DNA of 64,000 bases. It comes from UBA6168 sp964573725. Its GTDB lineage: Bacteria; Bacteroidota; Bacteroidia; Chitinophagales; Saprospiraceae. Each line of letters opens with the position of its first letter. The stretch's first letter is position 1. The notes beneath the pieces are model-generated. The model was given only the letters and a program-made list of their open reading frames with translations. It had not been told where the DNA came from and made no database searches. This document shows, in pieces, positions 1 to 9,220 of this stretch. Made by a program: the position numbers and the translations under genes. The stretch covers positions 97,189-161,188 of the forward strand of contig CAZNLJ010000005.1 in assembly GCA_964573725.1 (NCBI GenBank), given 5' to 3'.

Positions 1-1729
1 GCTCCACCTGGCTGACCCCACTGATGCTGGTGGTATTGTCGCGCAGGTTGAAGATAGCGTTGGTTTCATCGGATTCGGATACGATCTTGATGATGTCGTA
101 ATCCACTTTCTTTTGGCTGGCATCCGCATAGTGGAAGATCTTGTCCTTGAGTTCCACCGTCTCGGTGGCGGCATTGTAGTTGATGAAACCCTTTGACACG
201 AGGTCGTAGAGCAGGGAGGTGATGTTTTCGATGGAAAAATTGGGATTGAGCTTCCTGGCCAGCTGATTGGCATCAAGGACACGGTCCCCGACCTCTTGGG
301 AGATCAATTTGAGCAGCGCAATCGGATTCGTGGTGGAGATGTTCTGCAAGCGGTAGTAGTCGGTTTCCTGGAAGTACTTCAAGGATTCGAAGGTAGCGGA
401 GGTGGAGGACTTGGCGAATCCGAAATTCCGGCGTCCGATGTAGATACTGTCCTGGTCCAGCATGAAGTCGATCCGTTCCACATCCACGTTCACTTTTGCC
501 AGCGAGAGGAAGAACGGGTTCCTGTCGTTGCCGCGTTTCCCGCGGGAGAGTTGCAGTTCCCGGGTCGGGATTTCGAAGCGGACGTTGACGGACGGATGAT
601 AGATGGAGTCCTGTCCGAAATAAAGGATCGACTCCACACTTTCCCCGATGATCCGTTCCTCTTGCTTGATGGTGAACAATTCCGCCTGTCCGTAATAGGA
701 GACGATGTCCTTCTTGTTGCGCAACAGCAAGGTTGCCTTTTGGTCCGCCGTACCGAAGCCGTACACGGTGGTACCTTCCAACCTGAAACCGCCGATGAAT
801 TGGATACCCTCCCCGAAATTGGATATTTCCAAGAGGTTCTCCTTGCTTTGGAAACGGGGGTAGGATCCTTCCGTCGCTGCATTTTGAGAAACCAGCTTGT
901 CACTGAAGATCCCTTCCACCGTCTTCTCCCCGAAATAGAGCGGGTAATGGAGGCGGGCATTATCCACGGTGTAGAGGCTTTTCTTCGTTTCCAGCTGGTA
1001 TTCCCCCAGCTCCACATATACATCGGAATCCAGGTCGAGCCGTTCCCAGGAGACGAAGCCGCCGTTGCCCCGCCAAATCTGTTCCAGCGGGTAATAGATA
1101 CCGCCGGTCCGTTGGATGACAATGGAATCGGCCCCCCGGATGGCGGTCAGGTCCAGTTCCCGGAAGCGGACGATCGGTGCCCGGTCGACATAATCCAACT
1201 GGAAATCCGCGCCCTTGATCAACCAGGAGGTGCCGAGGTCGGAATGGCGGATGGCTTTCTTTTCGAAGAAACCCGCACTGAAAACAAAGAATTCCTGCAA
1301 TCCGGAGAACCTTCTGTTTTGAATATCGTCCAACAGGCTGTCCACTACATTGTTCCAGGTCGTGAACACCTCCGTACTAAGCTGGTATGTTTTCAGTAGG
1401 CAGAGCACATTGAAGTATTCGGAATAATAAGGCGATACAGGCACCCGTTGGTGCAACATATTGTTGCAGGTTCCGCGGATGTGCCCCAATTCCGCCTCAC
1501 TGAACAGGCCACTGCCGGCATAGCGGTCGAATTTCTTGAAGTTGTCGATGGTCCTGGAATTTCTCGAGGCGGTGATATGGTCTCCGAGTTCCTTCAGGAA
1601 TGCATTCCGGTTTTCCGAAAATTCCTCGAGCTTTTGTGCGGAAGCGGAGGATGCCGCTGCCACCCAGATCCATGCTGTCATGAGGATGCAAACCGCACGA
1701 CCGAAATTATTGGAAAATTTTTTATCCAT
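1..1729 (-). CDS. Exported protein of unknown function, partial (C-terminal end lies beyond the left edge)
   Basis: A single open frame runs leftward from the ATG at 1729 to the window edge, about 576 codons without a stop. The first 30 or so residues are a signal peptide: a basic start (MDKKFSNNFGRA), a hydrophobic core (ILMTAWIWVAAAS) and a likely cleavage after ASAQ. The rest is soluble and rich in charged and aromatic residues, with no long hydrophobic segment. I do not recognise the family. It follows prmA by 83 bases on the same strand and is probably the last known member of the dinB-prmA unit. The protein is at least 576 residues, so it is a large periplasmic or surface protein. Its reading frame is certain. 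Its function is not known. Confidence 0.85.
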   Translation of the reverse strand, partial: MDKKFSNNFGRAVCILMTAWIWVAAASSASAQKLEEFSENRNAFLKELGDHITASRNSRTIDNFKKFDRYAGSGLFSEAELGHIRGTCNNMLHQRVPVSPYYSEYFNVLCLLKTYQLSTEVFTTWNNVVDSLLDDIQNRRFSGLQEFFVFSAGFFEKKAIRHSDLGTSWLIKGADFQLDYVDRAPIVRFRELDLTAIRGADSIVIQRTGGIYYPLEQIWRGNGGFVSWERLDLDSDVYVELGEYQLETKKSLYTVDNARLHYPLYFGEKTVEGIFSDKLVSQNAATEGSYPRFQSKENLLEISNFGEGIQFIGGFRLEGTTVYGFGTADQKATLLLRNKKDIVSYYGQAELFTIKQEERIIGESVESILYFGQDSIYHPSVNVRFEIPTRELQLSRGKRGNDRNPFFLSLAKVNVDVERIDFMLDQDSIYIGRRNFGFAKSSTSATFESLKYFQETDYYRLQNISTTNPIALLKLISQEVGDRVLDANQLARKLNPNFSIENITSLLYDLVSKGFINYNAATETVELKDKIFHYADASQKKVDYDIIKIVSESDETNAIFNLRDNTTSISGVSQVE

Positions 1730-1812
1730 GTACCAACGTTTTTCCAGCACCGGTTCCTTGGCCGGTTGCAAGCCCTGCCCACCATTTCCGTTACGCTGTG
1801 GACACCTTCCTT

Positions 1813-2640
1813 TCACAAGGACTTTCCGAACCTGATCATGGCCCACCCGTTGAGTTGGCTGCGGGCGGTTTCATGAAGCCCGTATGGTTGGGCCGCCTCC
1901 ACCAGCATGGCGCTGTCCGATGTCAGAAATCCCGAACAGAGCAAAACCCCTCCCGCTGTCAGGTTTTGCTGGAACCAGGGAAATCCGGCCAGGATGATGT
2001 GGCGGTTTATATTTGCCAGGATGACGTCGAAGCCGGTTGTATCGGCCACCGACAGGTCTCCGTCGCGCACCTCGACCCGATCGGCCTTGTTTTGCCGGAT
2101 GTTGTCCAGGCTGTTGCGACAGGCTTCCGGATCATTGTCGATAGCCAGCACCCGACCGGCGCCCAGCCTGGAGGCTAGGATGGCCAGGATACCGGTGCCG
2201 CAGCCGTAGTCCAACACTTGTTTATCGATGAATCCGATATCCTGCATCGCCTCCATGACCATGGATGTGGTTTCGTGGTGACCGGTTCCGAATGCCATCC
2301 GGGGGTCGATGACCAATTCGTGCCGTACACCCTGTTGGGCAGGGTGAAAACTTGCCCGCACGGCACAAAAATCCCTGATGCGTACCGGGTGGAAGTTCGA
2401 TTCCCAAACCTCATTCCAGTTCTGTCCGGGGATTAGGGTGATGTCGGGATTCAGACCGTGGGTGTCCGCCAATTCCCGGAGGTAGGTCCGCTCCGCCGTA
2501 TCGAAGGATTCCTCCCGGATATATCCAGCGATCCCTCCGTCCTGTTCTTCGAAGGACTCGAACGCCCGTTCGGAAAGGAAGGCCAGCAGCACTTCCAGCA
2601 AGTCCGGCGGGGCGGTGATTTGGACGCGGTAGTAGTTCAT
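1813..2640 (-). CDS. prmA: Ribosomal protein L11 methyltransferase PrmA
   Basis: This is a SAM-dependent methyltransferase of the PrmA family, which methylates lysines and the N-terminus of ribosomal protein L11. The SAM-binding motif DYGCGTGILAILA sits mid-protein, the family-typical DPRMAFGTGHHETT precedes it, and the catalytic-loop motif NINRHII lies in the C-terminal half. The length of about 275 residues matches the usual size. An ATG at 2640 (MNYYRV) is preferred over a TTG nine bases upstream because the family usually begins just before the first beta strand. It lies 60 bases downstream of dinB and 83 bases before the unknown exported protein, so the three may be cotranscribed. Confidence 0.95.
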   Translation of the reverse strand: MNYYRVQITAPPDLLEVLLAFLSERAFESFEEQDGGIAGYIREESFDTAERTYLRELADTHGLNPDITLIPGQNWNEVWESNFHPVRIRDFCAVRASFHPAQQGVRHELVIDPRMAFGTGHHETTSMVMEAMQDIGFIDKQVLDYGCGTGILAILASRLGAGRVLAIDNDPEACRNSLDNIRQNKADRVEVRDGDLSVADTTGFDVILANINRHIILAGFPWFQQNLTAGGVLLCSGFLTSDSAMLVEAAQPYGLHETARSQLNGWAMIRFGKSL

Positions 2641-2700
2641 AGGTTGCAATAATGGTTGTTCGCCCGGTGACGGGAACCAGGAAGCTGGTGATTGTCAAGC

Positions 2701-3222
2701 TCAGCGGGTGCCCGACAGCTGTCTGTAGGATACCGTAGCGGCGGCGTAGCCGACCGCATCGTCCAACCGGACTTCCGGTGCCGTCTGCTGCAGTCCCATC
2801 CGGATCATGGCCAGGTGGTGAACGGCGTGGTCGTGCGCAAACATCAGCTCCCGGCCGACCGTGGAATCCACGAATATCCGTTCCTTCGGCAACTGGCCGA
2901 TGAAATCGGTCGCGACCCGGACACATAGGCTCATATCCGCCGGTCGGAGTTGTTCCAGGCATTCCGTCAGCAAGTCCGCCGCATAACGGGGTTGCGTCTC
3001 CGTGCGTAAATCCCGCTCCCTGGCTGTGTAGTCGATTTTTTGCTCCGGTATCCCGCGGGCCATGCAGCGGTAAAAATCGACGATGTGCCGGAAGTGCTGC
3101 CCCAGGGACGACCCGTTGAAGAGCGCCAACGGCGCGCAATAGATGTCCGGAGGTATCCGCTCGAGCAGATCCGTCAACTGCCGAATCATCCGTTCGTTCC
3201 CGTCGATACAGGTGTTGTCCAT
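2701..3222 (-). CDS. DinB-like four-helix metal-binding protein
   Basis: The protein has 173 residues and the DinB/YfiT-like pattern of three histidines on a four-helix bundle: one in HFRHIVDFY near residue 50, and two in HDHAVHHLAMIR near residue 130. Members bind a divalent metal, and some act as thiol-dependent transferases. The natural substrate of this one cannot be read from sequence. In organisms with bacillithiol (see bshB1 in this window) DinB-fold proteins include thiol transferases, so a link to thiol chemistry is possible but inferred. A well-formed promoter lies about 95 bases upstream. It is the first gene of a leftward unit with prmA. Confidence 0.8.
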   Translation of the reverse strand: MDNTCIDGNERMIRQLTDLLERIPPDIYCAPLALFNGSSLGQHFRHIVDFYRCMARGIPEQKIDYTARERDLRTETQPRYAADLLTECLEQLRPADMSLCVRVATDFIGQLPKERIFVDSTVGRELMFAHDHAVHHLAMIRMGLQQTAPEVRLDDAVGYAAATVSYRQLSGTR

Positions 3223-3323
3223 TTCGTCTTGTTTTCGAAGAAGGCGCGACGACCTTCGCGGTTCGGGTCAGTAACCTAGGGATTGCTTGGCAGGCATCTG
3301 TCAGGGTAACGTATCGAAACTTG

Positions 3324-3353
3324 CAAAATTATGCAAGCGGACATAATTTTCAA
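3324..3353 (-). promoter_or_regulatory. Bacteroidota-type promoter for the dinB-prmA unit
   Basis: On the minus strand TTG (3353-3351) is followed by a 19-base spacer and TAATTTTG (3331-3324). This fits the Bacteroidota consensus TTG-N19-TAnnTTTG. The -7 box lies within a partly palindromic stretch (CTTGCATAATTTTGCAAG). Transcription would begin near 3317, giving a leader of about 95 bases before dinB. Confidence 0.65.
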
Positions 3354-3398
3354 CGCCCGGTCTTGCCCACCGAAACCGACGCCATATCCTTTCGGGAT

Positions 3399-4019
3399 TC
3401 AGAGGATCTCCCCGAAGCGGGAAAGGTCCGCCTCGATTTGGCGACAGACGGATTCGAGGGTATGAAGGAACTGTTCCCGGGTTTGCCGGATCTTGTCCAT
3501 TTCCTGCTCGATATGAGCGGCGGTTTCAGCCACCTCCGCCTCTGCCTTCCCGATTTTTTCCTCCAACTTCGCCATCTCTGCCCGCCATGCGGCCAATTCG
3601 GCGTTCCGTTCGTCCAGCTGCCGGCGTTTTGCCGCGATGCGTGTGTCCAGCTGCTGACGCAGTGCCGCCTGGAACCGGTCTTCCTCCCCCTCCAATATCG
3701 TCCGGTAATGCCGGGCGGTCTCCAACAGCTTCTCTTTCGACAGCCCGACCGTGGAAGCGGTAATGAAGGCGGTACGGACGGCGACATCCTGTGTGATGCC
3801 GGAGGCGACCAAGCGGGACAACGCCGCCTTGAACGAGAGGTATTCGAACCCTTCCCGTTGGTGTTGCCGCATGGCCGACACCAGAAAGGACAGGCTTTTT
3901 TCATCCAGGGCGGTCTCCTGGCCAAAAGCCTTCAACAGGTCTGATTCCATGGAAGCTTGCATTGCGGCTGCCTTCCCTTCGAAACGCAGCCTCTTTTTCA
4001 AATCGGATGAGACGATCAC
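3399..4019 (-). CDS. Coiled-coil protein of unknown function
   Basis: About 206 residues. The first 90 are a helical, mixed region. From about residue 100 to the end, long heptad-like stretches rich in E, A, K, Q and R (for example AKLEEKIGKAEAEVAETAAH) predict an extended coiled coil. There is no signal peptide or membrane segment, so it is probably cytoplasmic. I recognise no family. The frame is open upstream to an ATG at 4121, but a strong -7 promoter box at 4084-4091 lies inside that extension. The GTG at 4019 is therefore the best start; an ATG at 3962 is the alternative. It is convergent with no gene and divergent from the secreted protease. Confidence 0.65.
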   Translation of the reverse strand: MIVSSDLKKRLRFEGKAAAMQASMESDLLKAFGQETALDEKSLSFLVSAMRQHQREGFEYLSFKAALSRLVASGITQDVAVRTAFITASTVGLSKEKLLETARHYRTILEGEEDRFQAALRQQLDTRIAAKRRQLDERNAELAAWRAEMAKLEEKIGKAEAEVAETAAHIEQEMDKIRQTREQFLHTLESVCRQIEADLSRFGEIL

Positions 4020-4083
4020 TTGCCGCAGTATGCCATGGCCCGGCCAGCGGGCTTCGGTTCGGAGGCCATCGGGACGTCCGGGA

Positions 4084-4091
4084 CAAAGATA
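4084..4091 (-). promoter_or_regulatory. -7 promoter box for the coiled-coil gene
   Basis: TATCTTTG on the minus strand is an exact TAnnTTTG match. It is about 65 bases upstream of the GTG at 4019. No clear TTG lies at the usual distance, so the -33 element is weak. Its position rules out the longer start at 4121. Confidence 0.5.
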
Positions 4092-4291
4092 ACAAACCCG
4101 GTGGTCCGCCTTACTGTTCATCGCCGAAATTCCCAGAAGGGATACGAGGCCACGCGGTGGACGATCTTTTCACTCCGGGCCGTCACCTTCGCCGTAATTT
4201 TCTATTTTGCAGCCTGGGAAAGACGAGCGGGCAGGCGGCCGTCCAGACCTGCCGCCGCCCGCCGGACGTTCCTTCAAAAACCACCACGCTT

Positions 4292-7200
4292 ATGAATTGG
4301 AAGCATACCTTGCTGACGGCATTGGTGCCGCTCTGTTTTTTCTCGCCGGACAAGCTGGCGGCGCAAGACCGACCCGGACTTATGTTCCATGCCCCCGCCA
4401 CCCTTTCCGACTGGCAGCCCTTGCCCGCGCTCTCCGGGGACCGGGACCAGACGCTGGGGCCTGCCTGGGACGGAACGCATATTTGCCTGCTCCGGGCGGC
4501 GCGTCTGCCGGACAAACGGACACAGCTGGAGCTGGCATCGGCGGGTATCCGGCTGCTGGCTTACCTCCCGCACCATGTCTACGTGGTGGCCTTGCCGGCC
4601 TCAACCGGCTGGGAAGGCCTCTCCCGTTCCGGTTTCACCGGTTTCCGCCGCATCACCCCCGGGATGAAGGTGCGACAGGAGCTACTCCGGCCCGAACTGC
4701 CGGCCTGGATCCGGTCGGGAGACCGCATCGAACTGATCCTGAAATACTACGCGCATCTCGACGCGTCATCGGTGCTCGCGGCCTGTGCCGCCGAGGGAGT
4801 CGATGTGTTGCGTCACAACGGAACCGACAATTTCCTGCGGATCTCCATCCCGGCTTCGCAGATCGGTCAACTCGCCGCCATGCCTTGGGTGGCTTTCCTG
4901 GATGCCGTACCCGAGCCGGATGTGCCGGATGATACCAACGGCCGCAACATCCATCGCGCCAATGCCATCGACGCCGCTTTTCCCGGCGGCCGGCACTACG
5001 ATGGGTCCGGTGTCCACATCCTCGTGCGGGACGACGGGGCGGTGGGCCCCCACATCGATTTCAAGGGCCGTATCGACAACAGCCTCGTCGAACCGCAAAG
5101 CGGCAACCATGGTGACGGGGTCGGCGGTATCATGAGCGGCGCCGGCAACCTGGATCCGTACCAAAAAGGGATGGCGGCCGGCGCTTTCCTCCATGTCCTC
5201 AATTACGAAGCGGATTTCCTGGACGAAACCATGGACCTCCACACGCAACAGGGCGTCCTGGTGACGAATTCCTCCTACTCCAACGGTTGCAACACCGGGT
5301 ATACCGCAATTACCGAAACCGTCGACCAACAACTGTACCTCTTCCCCACCCTGATGCACGTCTTTTCGGCAGGAAATTCCAACAACAACAACTGTGGATA
5401 CGGAGCCGGAAACCAATGGGGCAACATCACCGGCGGCCACAAACAGGCCAAGAATTGCCTCACCACCGCGAATCTGGACGCCGATGGCAACCTGGCGAAT
5501 TCCTCCAGCCGCGGTCCAGCCCACGATGGCCGGCTGAAGCCGGACATCTCCGCACACGGACAGGGCCAGGTATCTACCGATGAGGGGAATGCTTACCAGG
5601 TCTTCGGCGGCACCTCCGCCGCCGCACCGGGTATCGCCGGGGTCATGGCCCAATTGCACCAGGCTTACCGGGAACTGAACAACGGCGACACCGCCCCGGC
5701 GGCCCTGCTCAAGACCGTACTGCTGAACGGAGCCAACGACCTGGGCAATCCCGGTCCCGATTTTCGCTTCGGTTGGGGACATGTCAATGCCCTGCGGGCC
5801 GTCACCGCCCTGGAGGACCACCGGTATCTAGCAGCGACGGTACCCGCCGGAGACACCCTGGTACACCCGATCCAAATCCCCGCAGGTGTGAAAGAGGCCC
5901 GGGTGATGGTCTATTGGCACGATCCCGCCGCCTCCGTCCTCACCACCAAAGCCCTGGTCAACGACCTGGATATCCGCCTCGTGGCACCCGACGGGACGGT
6001 CCATCTTCCCTGGGTGCTCAATCCCAGCCCAAACGCCGATGCACTCAATGCCCCGGCATCGAAAGGAGTCGACACCCTCAACAATGTGGAGCAGGTGTCC
6101 ATCCCGGACCCTGCCGCGGGCAGTTATTCGCTGGAGGTGGTCGGTACCGAAATCCCTTTCGGGGAACATAGCTACTGGGTGGTCTGGGAGTTCCTGGAAC
6201 CTGGCCTGACCTTGACCCATCCTTTCGGCGGGGAAAGTTTCGGTCCCGCCGATACCGTCCGCATCCATTGGGATGGCGTCGGGCTGACGGACAGCATCCA
6301 GGTGGAATGGCTGGACGAGGACCAGGTGGCCGTATCCACCCTGTTCACCGTCCCCCCCGGCACCACCTATGTGGATTGGCCGGTCCCCGGCAACACGGCC
6401 GGCCTTTTTCACCTGAAGGTTTCCTCCGCCGCCTACGGCGACATGACCAGCGCACCCTTCCATATCCTCGCCCGCCCGACCGAGGTGGCGGTCACCACCG
6501 TCTGTCCGGATTCCATGAAGGTCGAATGGACACCCATCGATCCCTCCGCCGTAAACGCCCCGGTCAGTTATGAGGTCAATCTGCTGGGGGACAAGTACAT
6601 GCAAGCCATCGACACTGTCGGTGCCCCGTTCGCTTGGGTCGCTCCCATCAACGGGAATCCTTACGAGGCACATTGGTTTTCCATCCGGACCCTGGCCGGC
6701 GGATCCCTCCGCAGCGAGCGGACGGTGGCCATTCCCTACCAGGGAGGACTATTGGATTGCCCGCAGCAGTTCGATGCCATGATCACCGCCATCGTCTCGC
6801 CTGCCGGGGGTGAGCTGGAGGCCTGCGAGGATACGGATTTCACCGTCCGCATCCAGCTGCAGAACGCCGGATCGGAGGCCCTGACAGATTTGCCCGTCGG
6901 TTTCCAACTGGATGACGAACCGCCGGTCCTCGAATTCCTGCCTGCCATCGATGCCGGTGAATCGTTGCTGTACACCTTCCAGTCGGGACTGACCGGCCTG
7001 GACGCCGGTGCGCATACCATCCGGGTGTTCACGGCGCTTCCGGGTGATGCGTTCCTGTGGAACGACTCGTTGCGGGGCGACTTCCAATTGGCCTTGTTTT
7101 CCGGACAACCTGCCGCCACCGATTACGCCGAAGGTTTCGAAAGCCAGGATTTTCCGCCGACGAACTATTCGGTGGGCAATCCCGACCAGGATATCACCTG

Positions 7201-8398
7201 GACCCGGAAAACGGCCATCGGACCCAGCGGTACCGCGACGGCCGCCGCTTATGTGAACAATTACGATTATTCCGCTTTCGGCCAGGAGGATATTTTGCGG
7301 AGCATCCCGGTGGACCTCAGCCAAGCCACCCTACCCTACCTTTCCTTTGATGTGGCCTATGCCTACTACAACGACGAATATTTCGACGGGCTGCGGGTGG
7401 AGATCTACGAGGATTGCGGATGGACTTCCGGCGGGGTTCTTTATGAAAAATACAAGCAGGAGTTGGCGACCGTAGGCGCACTCACCGGGTTGTTCACCCC
7501 CAATGCCGCAAACCAATGGCGAAAGGAAACCATCGACCTCTCCGCCTTTGCGGGGAAAACCGTCCAACTCCGGTTTGTCAATGTCTGCGGCTACGGGAAT
7601 TCGCTGTATGTCGACAACATCCAATTGTTCGACTACCTGCCGCCGACGGCGGGTTTCCTGGCATCGGATTCCATCGTCTGCCAGAATGCCCCGGTCACTT
7701 TCACCAGCACCGCCACGGGTGGTGACCTGTCGTACGAATGGGATTTCGGCGTCGGCGCCGAGCCACCCGCTGCGTTTGGTGCAGGCCCGGTTACGGTCGT
7801 CTATTCCGTACCGGGTATCGCCAACCCAACCCTGACGGTCAGCAACAACCTCGGCTTCTCCACTTTGGAATCCCAGGTCGAAGTGGATCCCCTACCTGTC
7901 GCATCCTTCGATTATTCCTTATCCGGAACCAGCGTGTCCTTCCAGAACACTTCCCAAGCCGGTATGGCATTCCTGTGGGACCTCGGCGACGGCAACTTTT
8001 CCCTGAGCGAATCACCGCAGCACACCTACGCACAGCCCGGTGTCTACCAAGTGACGCTTTCCGTCACCAATCTTTGCGGGACCACCACCAGCTCGCAGGA
8101 AGTGGATGTCCTGGTGGGAACCTCCCAGGTATCCGCTCCGGTCGGAATTTCCTTCGACCTGAATCCAAACCCAAGTTCCGGAGCCATCCGGCTGGAGGTC
8201 CGGAGTGCGGTGGACAGGGAGGTGACCGTCCGGCTATTGTCCGTCACCGGGCAAGTCTTGCTACAACAAGCGGGAATTGTCCGGCAGGGCCTGCAGGTAT
8301 GGACCCTGGGTGCGGAGGAATTGCCGGCGGGCGTCTATCTTGTCGAATTACAGTCCGCCGCGCAGCGGACCACCGAAAGATTGGTGTTGTACCGCTGA
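4292..8398 (+). CDS. Secreted S8 (subtilisin-like) protease with PKD domains and T9SS type A sorting domain
   Basis: A 1368-residue multidomain exoprotein. The signal peptide ends near AAQD (about residue 25). The S8 catalytic triad is visible as Asp in VRDDGAVGP (about 247), His in GNHGDGVGG (about 273) and Ser in GGTSAAAPG (about 442). Beta-sandwich modules follow, including Ig-like and jelly-roll-like regions (about 630-1110), then two PKD-type domains (about 1120-1200 and 1205-1280, with YEWDFG and FLWDLGDG). The last 80 residues form a T9SS type A sorting domain (LNPNPSSG, PAGVYLVEL). Known biology predicts export by Sec, then T9SS, with release or surface anchoring. The upstream frame is open further, but the ATG at 4292 gives a proper signal peptide. 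It ends before a bidirectional terminator. Confidence 0.93.
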   Translation: MNWKHTLLTALVPLCFFSPDKLAAQDRPGLMFHAPATLSDWQPLPALSGDRDQTLGPAWDGTHICLLRAARLPDKRTQLELASAGIRLLAYLPHHVYVVALPASTGWEGLSRSGFTGFRRITPGMKVRQELLRPELPAWIRSGDRIELILKYYAHLDASSVLAACAAEGVDVLRHNGTDNFLRISIPASQIGQLAAMPWVAFLDAVPEPDVPDDTNGRNIHRANAIDAAFPGGRHYDGSGVHILVRDDGAVGPHIDFKGRIDNSLVEPQSGNHGDGVGGIMSGAGNLDPYQKGMAAGAFLHVLNYEADFLDETMDLHTQQGVLVTNSSYSNGCNTGYTAITETVDQQLYLFPTLMHVFSAGNSNNNNCGYGAGNQWGNITGGHKQAKNCLTTANLDADGNLANSSSRGPAHDGRLKPDISAHGQGQVSTDEGNAYQVFGGTSAAAPGIAGVMAQLHQAYRELNNGDTAPAALLKTVLLNGANDLGNPGPDFRFGWGHVNALRAVTALEDHRYLAATVPAGDTLVHPIQIPAGVKEARVMVYWHDPAASVLTTKALVNDLDIRLVAPDGTVHLPWVLNPSPNADALNAPASKGVDTLNNVEQVSIPDPAAGSYSLEVVGTEIPFGEHSYWVVWEFLEPGLTLTHPFGGESFGPADTVRIHWDGVGLTDSIQVEWLDEDQVAVSTLFTVPPGTTYVDWPVPGNTAGLFHLKVSSAAYGDMTSAPFHILARPTEVAVTTVCPDSMKVEWTPIDPSAVNAPVSYEVNLLGDKYMQAIDTVGAPFAWVAPINGNPYEAHWFSIRTLAGGSLRSERTVAIPYQGGLLDCPQQFDAMITAIVSPAGGELEACEDTDFTVRIQLQNAGSEALTDLPVGFQLDDEPPVLEFLPAIDAGESLLYTFQSGLTGLDAGAHTIRVFTALPGDAFLWNDSLRGDFQLALFSGQPAATDYAEGFESQDFPPTNYSVGNPDQDITWTRKTAIGPSGTATAAAYVNNYDYSAFGQEDILRSIPVDLSQATLPYLSFDVAYAYYNDEYFDGLRVEIYEDCGWTSGGVLYEKYKQELATVGALTGLFTPNAANQWRKETIDLSAFAGKTVQLRFVNVCGYGNSLYVDNIQLFDYLPPTAGFLASDSIVCQNAPVTFTSTATGGDLSYEWDFGVGAEPPAAFGAGPVTVVYSVPGIANPTLTVSNNLGFSTLESQVEVDPLPVASFDYSLSGTSVSFQNTSQAGMAFLWDLGDGNFSLSESPQHTYAQPGVYQVTLSVTNLCGTTTSSQEVDVLVGTSQVSAPVGISFDLNPNPSSGAIRLEVRSAVDREVTVRLLSVTGQVLLQQAGIVRQGLQVWTLGAEELPAGVYLVELQSAAQRTTERLVLYR

Positions 8399-8437
8399 TG
8401 AGCGCGTGCGCCGGAAACAGGCGCTTCCATTTCCAAC

Positions 8438-8475
8438 AAAAAAAGGCGATTCCGTAGCACGGAATCGCCTTTTTT
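8438..8475. terminator. Bidirectional intrinsic terminator
   Basis: A perfect 11-bp stem, GGCGATTCCGT / ACGGAATCGCC, with loop AGC, is flanked by seven A on the left and six T on the right. It serves the convergent protease (rightward) and yceI (leftward) genes. Confidence 0.93.
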
Positions 8476-8494
8476 ACGGCATACCCTTTCCGGG

Positions 8495-9103
8495 TCACTT
8501 GCCGGCCTTCAGTTGGATGACCAGGTCGAACTCGTCATAGATGGTGCGATCGCCCAGGTCGTCGAAGAAACTACCGCTGCCGAAACGCACATCATAGTCG
8601 GAACGGTCCAATTTCAGGGTGGCCGTCGCCGTCACCTGGCCGTCGGTTTCCTGGACCAGGGCATCGAACCTGACTTCCTTGGTGGTGTCTTTGATCGTCA
8701 TGTTGCCGATGACCTTGTATTCTCCGGGCTTGCCGCGGGAGATGACCCGGGTCGTCTGGAACCGGGCGGTAGGATGCTTTTCCACACCGAAGAAATCATC
8801 GGATTTCAGGTGGCCTTCCAGTTTTTCCTTGCCGCCGCCCTGCAGGTCCTGCACCGAGATGGAGCCCATGTTTACGACGAAGTTACCGGCGGTGAACACC
8901 CCCTTGTCATCGAGTTCCAGGTTGCCGCTTTGCAGGCTGACGACCCCGTAGTGTTCGCCCGTCACCTTATAGCCTTTCCATTGGACCATGCTTTGTTGTA
9001 CGTTGACATTGTAGGACCCACCCACCGGCGGATAGGTGAAGGATAGGGTGGCAATTACAACCAGGGCCATCCATGCCGCCGCGAACTTTTTTTGCTGAAT
9101 CAT
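8495..9103 (-). CDS. YceI-family periplasmic lipid-binding protein
   Basis: This 202-residue protein has a signal peptide (hydrophobic AAAWMALVVIATLSF) and the YceI lipocalin-like fold. Diagnostic stretches are QSMVQWKGYKVTGEHYG near the N-terminus, HLKSDDFFGVEKHPTARF in the middle, and the closing YDEFDLVIQLKA. Family members bind isoprenoid-type lipids in the periplasm, but their role is still loosely defined. The ATG at 9103 (MIQQKKF) is preferred to an upstream ATG at 9148 because the predicted promoter and palindrome lie between them. It is downstream of marR on the same strand, a pairing seen often in this phylum, which suggests control by that regulator. Confidence 0.9.
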   Translation of the reverse strand: MIQQKKFAAAWMALVVIATLSFTYPPVGGSYNVNVQQSMVQWKGYKVTGEHYGVVSLQSGNLELDDKGVFTAGNFVVNMGSISVQDLQGGGKEKLEGHLKSDDFFGVEKHPTARFQTTRVISRGKPGEYKVIGNMTIKDTTKEVRFDALVQETDGQVTATATLKLDRSDYDVRFGSGSFFDDLGDRTIYDEFDLVIQLKAGK

Positions 9104-9127
9104 TTGAGAGAAATTTAGGTAGTGAAT

Positions 9128-9151
9128 GAAAAATAGATGTATATACATGTA
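9128..9151 (-). promoter_or_regulatory. yceI promoter box with overlapping palindromic operator
   Basis: On the minus strand TATTTTTC (9135-9128) is close to the TAnnTTTG box. One base further upstream lies the perfect 12-base palindrome ATGTATATACAT (9137-9148), overlapped by a second one, TACATGTA (9144-9151). The palindrome would sit in the spacer between the -7 and -33 elements, a position suited to repression. The adjacent MarR-family protein is the obvious candidate ligand. This is an inference from position and symmetry. Confidence 0.45.
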
Positions 9152-9220
9152 TTAACACGAAGCCATCGCTTTTGTTTCGGTCGGGCTAAAAAAAGGGGAA
9201 CTTTCCGGGTCCACGGCGAT

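Noticed and set aside
296..1399. A 367-codon open frame on the plus strand
   Set aside because: The opposite strand carries a longer frame with a signal peptide that runs off the window edge. The plus frame has no signal or domain.
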